The translations under genes were made by a program, and so were the position numbers. The notes beneath the pieces were generated by a model, which was not told the DNA's origin, searched no databases, and saw only the letters and a program-made list of their open reading frames with translations. This document shows, one piece after another, positions 38,414 through 42,043 of a stretch of 42,043 bases of DNA (position 1 is the stretch's first letter; each line of letters begins with the position of its first letter). This stretch comes from a virus, in IMG/VR virus record IMGVR_UViG_3300044730_001157, positions 1 to 42,043 of that record. The stretch is one strand, 5' to 3'.

Positions 38414-38836
38414 ATGAGCAAGAGACCAAAGCGGACCAACAGACCAGCAACGCAAGAGGCTATCGAGCTAATCGACCCTATCCGCGAAATGGTCGCAGCG
38501 ATAAAGCAAGAGCAGCACGACAGGTTGCTAGCCTGCATCCCCAAAGAGGGCAAGTTACACTCGGAGCCAACCGGAACCGGGACCCCATCGACGTCAATAA
38601 CAACTTACGACGGATGGACGGGCGTTGTTTCTAGGGTTGTTCGGACCGACGAAACCGGAAAGGTAATCGAGGATTACAAGCCCGTCCCCCGCGAAGACGA
38701 GGCAAGGCCCTGCACCCTATGCGAATCACGCCGACCCATCGGCAAGAGCTACTCAAGGGTTTATTGCACTAAGAGCAATGCCCGGTACTGCAAATGCTCG
38801 TACTGCGGCCACACATGGACCCAAGAGCGTAAATAA
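38414..38836 (+). CDS. Zinc-ribbon protein between terminase and portal
   Basis: 140 aa; ATG 38414 just after the terminase stop. A basic helical N-terminus (KRPKRTNRPATQEAIELIDP), then C-terminal CTLCESRRPI...YCTKSNARYCKCSYCGHTW, a zinc ribbon. Resembles Com/Ogr-type zinc regulators in outline only. Function unknown. Confidence 0.6.
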   Translation: MSKRPKRTNRPATQEAIELIDPIREMVAAIKQEQHDRLLACIPKEGKLHSEPTGTGTPSTSITTYDGWTGVVSRVVRTDETGKVIEDYKPVPREDEARPCTLCESRRPIGKSYSRVYCTKSNARYCKCSYCGHTWTQERK

Positions 38837-38846
38837 TTTGTAGCAG

Positions 38847-38866
38847 TGTACTAATGGAATAGTACA
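38847..38866. promoter_or_regulatory. Perfect 7-bp palindrome before gpW
   Basis: TGTACTA-ATGGAA-TAGTACA. There is no T-run, so a terminator is unlikely. It could bind a repressor or terminase. The core GTACT/AGTAC is also seen at 35889-35917. Confidence 0.5.
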
Positions 38867-38907
38867 GGCATCTACCAAGGGCCCGCAAGCCATGCAACGA
38901 TTGACGC

Positions 38908-39123
38908 ATGGCATCAGCGGCAAGCCTTCTAGCACTAATCGACGCAGCTATCGAGGCCCTTCTAACCGGAGGGGCGTCTCAGTATTCCATTGGCTCGCGG
39001 ACAGTTACCAAGCTTGACCTAGCGTCATTGTTTGAACAGCGAAACAAGCTACTCCACCAAGTCCAGCGTGAAAGCGGATCGGGCGGTATCTCCCTCGGAA
39101 GAATCGTAGGGGGCCGTCGATGA
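38908..39123 (+). CDS. Head-tail joining protein gpW-like
   Basis: 71 aa, about the size of lambda gpW (68). SLLALIDAAIEALLTGGASQ, SRTVTKLDLASLFEQRNKLL match the family pattern of two helices and a beta hairpin. It lies between terminase and portal as in lambda. No clear ribosome site is seen before ATG 38908. Confidence 0.7.
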   Translation: MASAASLLALIDAAIEALLTGGASQYSIGSRTVTKLDLASLFEQRNKLLHQVQRESGSGGISLGRIVGGRR

Positions 39124-40901
39124 TTGCTCGATTTATCGATTCGGTAGTCTCGGCGGTTAGCCCTATCGCGGGATTGCGACGGCAGGCGGCTAGAAGGGCC
39201 CTTGCGCGATCCTTCCAAGGGGCCGAACCGTCGCGGGTATCGAGCAACAGACACCCGAAGAATCTACCAGCCGACCAAGAGCTTATGGGGCCATTCGGGG
39301 CCGATCGTCTTAGGGCAGAGGCTCGGCGGCTGGTTCGCGATAATTCCTACGCTTGGGGCGTGGTCGATACGATCGTCTCTTCCGTGGTCGGTGCGGGCAT
39401 CCAGGCCCAATCGACCTTCGAAACTCCCGAAGGGGATGACATTGAGGACATCAACGACCTACGTGATAAGGCTTGGTCTGAGTGGTCGGAAGTGGCGGAT
39501 ATCAACGGCAGGCTTACCCTTGAAGAAATCCAAACTATCGCACTTCGCGAAATGGTTGAAGCGGGCGAAGTGCTGATTCGCATCGTGAATTTACCCTCAA
39601 CCGAATACCGGGGTATTTCTCGACCGATTCCGATGGCCTTGGAAATCATCGAAGCCGACCGGCTAGCGACCGATCGCGACACCTACACGATGGGCATCGA
39701 TCGCGGCGATGGTACGCGGGTTATTCGCGGGATTAAAGTCGATGAATCGGGCAAGCCCCTAGCCTACATGATTTATGACGATCATCCGCTACAGCCATAC
39801 GCGGTAAGCCGAACGCCGAAGGAAATCCCAGCCCGGGAAATCATCCACCTATTCCGACAAGATCGAGTCGGACAGACGCGGGGCGTGACTTGGTTCGCTC
39901 CGGCGTTGGCATCGATTCGCGACCTCGGCACCTACCTAGACAACGAACTCCAAGCTTCGGCTATTGCGTCTTGCTTTACGGCAGCGATCAAGACCGAAAC
40001 GCCAATGGGCGACTTGAGCAACCCAAGGACTGGCAGCGGAACCGACAAGGATGGAAACAGGGAGCGATACCTAGAGCCGGGCCTAATCTTCGATTTAAAC
40101 CCGAATGAGTCCGTCGAGGTTATCAACCCAACTCGACCAAACACGAGCGCGGGCGAATGGACCAAGGTTATCCTTCGAGGGATCGCAGTTGGGACCGGGC
40201 TAAGCTACGAGGTTGTAGCACGCGACTATTCGCAGACCTCCTACAGTTCGAGCCGGACCAGCCAACTCGAAGACCGTCGGCGGTTTCGCATTATCCAGAA
40301 ATACATCATTCGGCACTTGCTACAGCCTGTTTGGGATCGCTTTTGTGACGCAGCGACTCGAACTAGCCTCGATGGTTTTCCATCGCCTATTGACCTGTTG
40401 AGCGATCGTAGGCGGTTTGCCCCTGTTGAATGGCAAACGCCGAAGTGGGAATGGGTCGATCCAGGCGTCGAGCAACAAACAAGCGAATCGGGCATCAACT
40501 CATTTACCGCGACCTACTCCGAAGTGCTAGGGGCCCAGGGGCTCAATTGGCGAACTGTGTTCTATCAAAGAGCCAAAGAGGATCGAGTATTGCAAAAGCT
40601 CAACTTGCGAACCCCAGAACAGCAACAGCTAGCCATTTCAGCGGCTCAGACTCAAGGGGCGGCAGAAACGCAACCAGCGACCGGCAGCGGCGAAATGATG
40701 GGGCTATCAACGCTTCAATTCAAGCGCAACCGCAAGGCCATTGCAACGACCCTCGACGAGCTTTCCAGCGGGGCTATTAGCGAAGCGGCGGCTAGGGTGT
40801 TCCTATCGTCGGTCGGCATGAGCGAAGCGAGCGTACAGGCCCTAATCGACGACGCAAAAGACGGATCGGTTGACACGCTATTGGCTGAGGTGACAGCATG
40901 A
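39120..40901 (+). CDS. Portal protein (lambda B-like)
   Basis: 593 aa, ATGA-coupled to gpW. RLRAEARRLVRDNSYAWGVV, RQDRVGQTRGVTWFAPALAS and YSSSRTSQLEDRRRFRIIQK follow the lambda portal family. It forms the dodecameric DNA channel at one capsid vertex. The C-terminal helical part (ELSSGAISEAAARVFLSSVG) is typical. Coupled by ATGA to the protease-capsid gene. Confidence 0.9.
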   Translation: MIARFIDSVVSAVSPIAGLRRQAARRALARSFQGAEPSRVSSNRHPKNLPADQELMGPFGADRLRAEARRLVRDNSYAWGVVDTIVSSVVGAGIQAQSTFETPEGDDIEDINDLRDKAWSEWSEVADINGRLTLEEIQTIALREMVEAGEVLIRIVNLPSTEYRGISRPIPMALEIIEADRLATDRDTYTMGIDRGDGTRVIRGIKVDESGKPLAYMIYDDHPLQPYAVSRTPKEIPAREIIHLFRQDRVGQTRGVTWFAPALASIRDLGTYLDNELQASAIASCFTAAIKTETPMGDLSNPRTGSGTDKDGNRERYLEPGLIFDLNPNESVEVINPTRPNTSAGEWTKVILRGIAVGTGLSYEVVARDYSQTSYSSSRTSQLEDRRRFRIIQKYIIRHLLQPVWDRFCDAATRTSLDGFPSPIDLLSDRRRFAPVEWQTPKWEWVDPGVEQQTSESGINSFTATYSEVLGAQGLNWRTVFYQRAKEDRVLQKLNLRTPEQQQLAISAAQTQGAAETQPATGSGEMMGLSTLQFKRNRKAIATTLDELSSGAISEAAARVFLSSVGMSEASVQALIDDAKDGSVDTLLAEVTA

Positions 40902-42043
40902 AAAAGCAAGATCTAATCAAGCGACGAAAAGAACTCGACGCAAGACACCAATCCAAGCCTGTCGAGGGCGGTTCGATCGTTCGCCAATTCGGGGCCGTGA
41001 AAGATGGTCGAGCGGTGATTGCAACCGAAACGCCAGTAATGGTTTATCGAGAGGATCGAGGCTGGGTAAGCCAAGTCCTTTTAATGGAGGGCGTCCGGTT
41101 TCGCAATGACAAGCGAAAACTCCCGATTGTCGACAGTCACAGACCGGATTCTGTTGGCAACGTCTTCGGCTCGATTCGCAATATCGTTATCGAAGGCGAT
41201 CAGCTAATCGGCATCCCTGAGTTTGCCAGCGACGAGCAGGCTCAGGTCATCGCGACAAGATACAACGAAGGTCATTTGAACGACTTTAGCATCGAAGCGG
41301 TGCCACTAGAAAGCAAGATCGTTCGAGAGGGCCAAACGTACACTACCCCAAGGGGTCAAGTGATTGAGGGGCCAGCGGAAATTGTTACCGCATGGGAACC
41401 TCATAACGCATCGATCTGCGTAACGGGCGCGGATCCGAATTCTACTGTTCGCAGGTCTTACGACCAGGAAAGGGTTACGCGTATGGACGAGTCGCTTTTG
41501 GCAACTCTCAAGGGGCTCGGGTTGCCAGAAGGCATGACCGATCCTACTCAAATCATTGTTTTCCTCGCAGGAAAAGCAGCGGGGCAAGCCGGTTCTGACG
41601 CGGCTCCGATGGGGCAAGTCGAATCGATGGCAGGAATGGAAAAAGAGCCCGAAGAGGCGATGAGGGCCGAGACTCCACCAACCGAAGACACCGAAAAGAA
41701 AGTCGAGGCCGAAGTTGCGCGGCAACTACAGGCCCACGAACACCGACGCAAAACAATCGTTGCTCATTGTACGCTTGCGAAGCTTGAGCGAAGCTTCGCA
41801 GACTCTTTGGTTGACGATCCATCCGTGACTGTTGAAATCGCTCAAGAAAGGATCATCCGAAAGATGGCTTCTCAACCACTAGGCGGGGCCGTCGAGGGCT
41901 CCAGTTTCAGCGTGACCGAATCGGAGCATGATAAATTCATGGCTCAAGCTTCGGCGGGTCTTGTGCAACGATGCTGGAAAGGCCAGATCAAGACTCAAAA
42001 GGCCCCAGACGTACAAGGCGCGGAACACTTCCGAAACCTTGGG
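40898..42043 (+). CDS. Prohead protease/major capsid fusion, N-terminal (protease) part
   Basis: 382 codons open to the end of the window, continuing at base 1. Protease motifs of the HK97-like (U35) type: KLPIVDSHRPDSVGNVFGSI with the catalytic His, LNDFSIEAVPLES with the likely Ser, and VTAWEPHNASICVTGADPNS. A scaffold-like acidic coiled linker (EKEPEEAMRAETPPTEDTEK) follows before the capsid part. It should cut the scaffold region in the assembling prohead. Fusion of protease to capsid is known in some phages. Confidence 0.85.
   Translation, partial: MKKQDLIKRRKELDARHQSKPVEGGSIVRQFGAVKDGRAVIATETPVMVYREDRGWVSQVLLMEGVRFRNDKRKLPIVDSHRPDSVGNVFGSIRNIVIEGDQLIGIPEFASDEQAQVIATRYNEGHLNDFSIEAVPLESKIVREGQTYTTPRGQVIEGPAEIVTAWEPHNASICVTGADPNSTVRRSYDQERVTRMDESLLATLKGLGLPEGMTDPTQIIVFLAGKAAGQAGSDAAPMGQVESMAGMEKEPEEAMRAETPPTEDTEKKVEAEVARQLQAHEHRRKTIVAHCTLAKLERSFADSLVDDPSVTVEIAQERIIRKMASQPLGGAVEGSSFSVTESEHDKFMAQASAGLVQRCWKGQIKTQKAPDVQGAEHFRNLG
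41808..42043. repeat. Terminal redundancy, right copy
   Basis: Repeats bases 1-236. Identity is complete for 127 bases, a typical assembly k-mer overlap length, and then falls to about 86 percent, which indicates that the end comes from a slightly different genome in the population. Confidence 0.9.

Noticed and set aside
38414-38836. Com-type activator of the Mom-like gene
   Set aside because: Both have zinc ribbons, but the spacing of cysteines differs from Mu Com and the gene sits far from the Mom-like gene, so the link is not supported.

Overview
The window is almost certainly the complete genome of a tailed, siphovirus-like double-stranded DNA phage, opened at an arbitrary point. The last 236 bases repeat the first 236 (first 127 identical, then 15 mismatches), so the unit is a circle of about 41.8 kb. 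The ends fall inside one gene, a fused prohead protease and major capsid protein of about 729 residues, split between 40898-42043 and 1-1280. Every supported gene lies on the + strand with overlapping stop/start codons. The host cannot be read directly. The cysteine-rich tail protein, the papain-like protease and the general protein style remind me of phages of Planctomycetes, but that is only a weak impression. I see no integrase, repressor, DNA polymerase or RNA polymerase.

Layout. (1) 35.9 kb through the ends to 11.7 kb is the virion block: small and large terminase, zinc ribbon, gpW-like joiner, lambda-type portal, protease/capsid fusion, terminator, head-tail joining proteins, tail tube, tail chaperones with a -1 frameshift site, a short tape measure, distal tail proteins, a 34-cysteine tail protein, an Erv1-like thiol oxidase-like protein, a metallophosphoesterase and a SprT-like metallopeptidase. 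(2) 11.8-23.2 kb is early: two near-identical sigma70-type promoters start a run of tiny genes with repeated leaders, then RecE-like and RecT-like recombination genes, a tRNA-like element, zinc and membrane proteins, a thermonuclease and a DNA methyltransferase, ending at a terminator. (3) 23.2-29.6 kb is replication and DNA modification: an initiator-like gene with an internal iteron cluster (probable origin), a RusA stub cut by a homing endonuclease, a deoxyribosyltransferase-like protein, a DpdA/TGT-like protein and a Mom-like protein. (4) 29.6-32.5 kb is a membrane/lysis cassette with a papain-like protease and an exported thioredoxin-like protein. (5) 32.5-35.9 kb encodes tail fibre or receptor-binding-like proteins, then the terminase genes again.

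The strongest unusual signals are these: a DNA methyltransferase ORF containing two different HNH-type endonuclease genes nested out of frame; a RusA gene cut after 24 codons by an endonuclease with its own near-leaderless promoter; paired TGTCCCC-N7-GGGGACA modules with helically phased GGGAC repeats inside the initiator gene; a tRNA-like fold whose anticodon arm is capped by a GNRA tetraloop; and repeated duplication of promoter, leader and start-codon segments in front of unrelated small genes.
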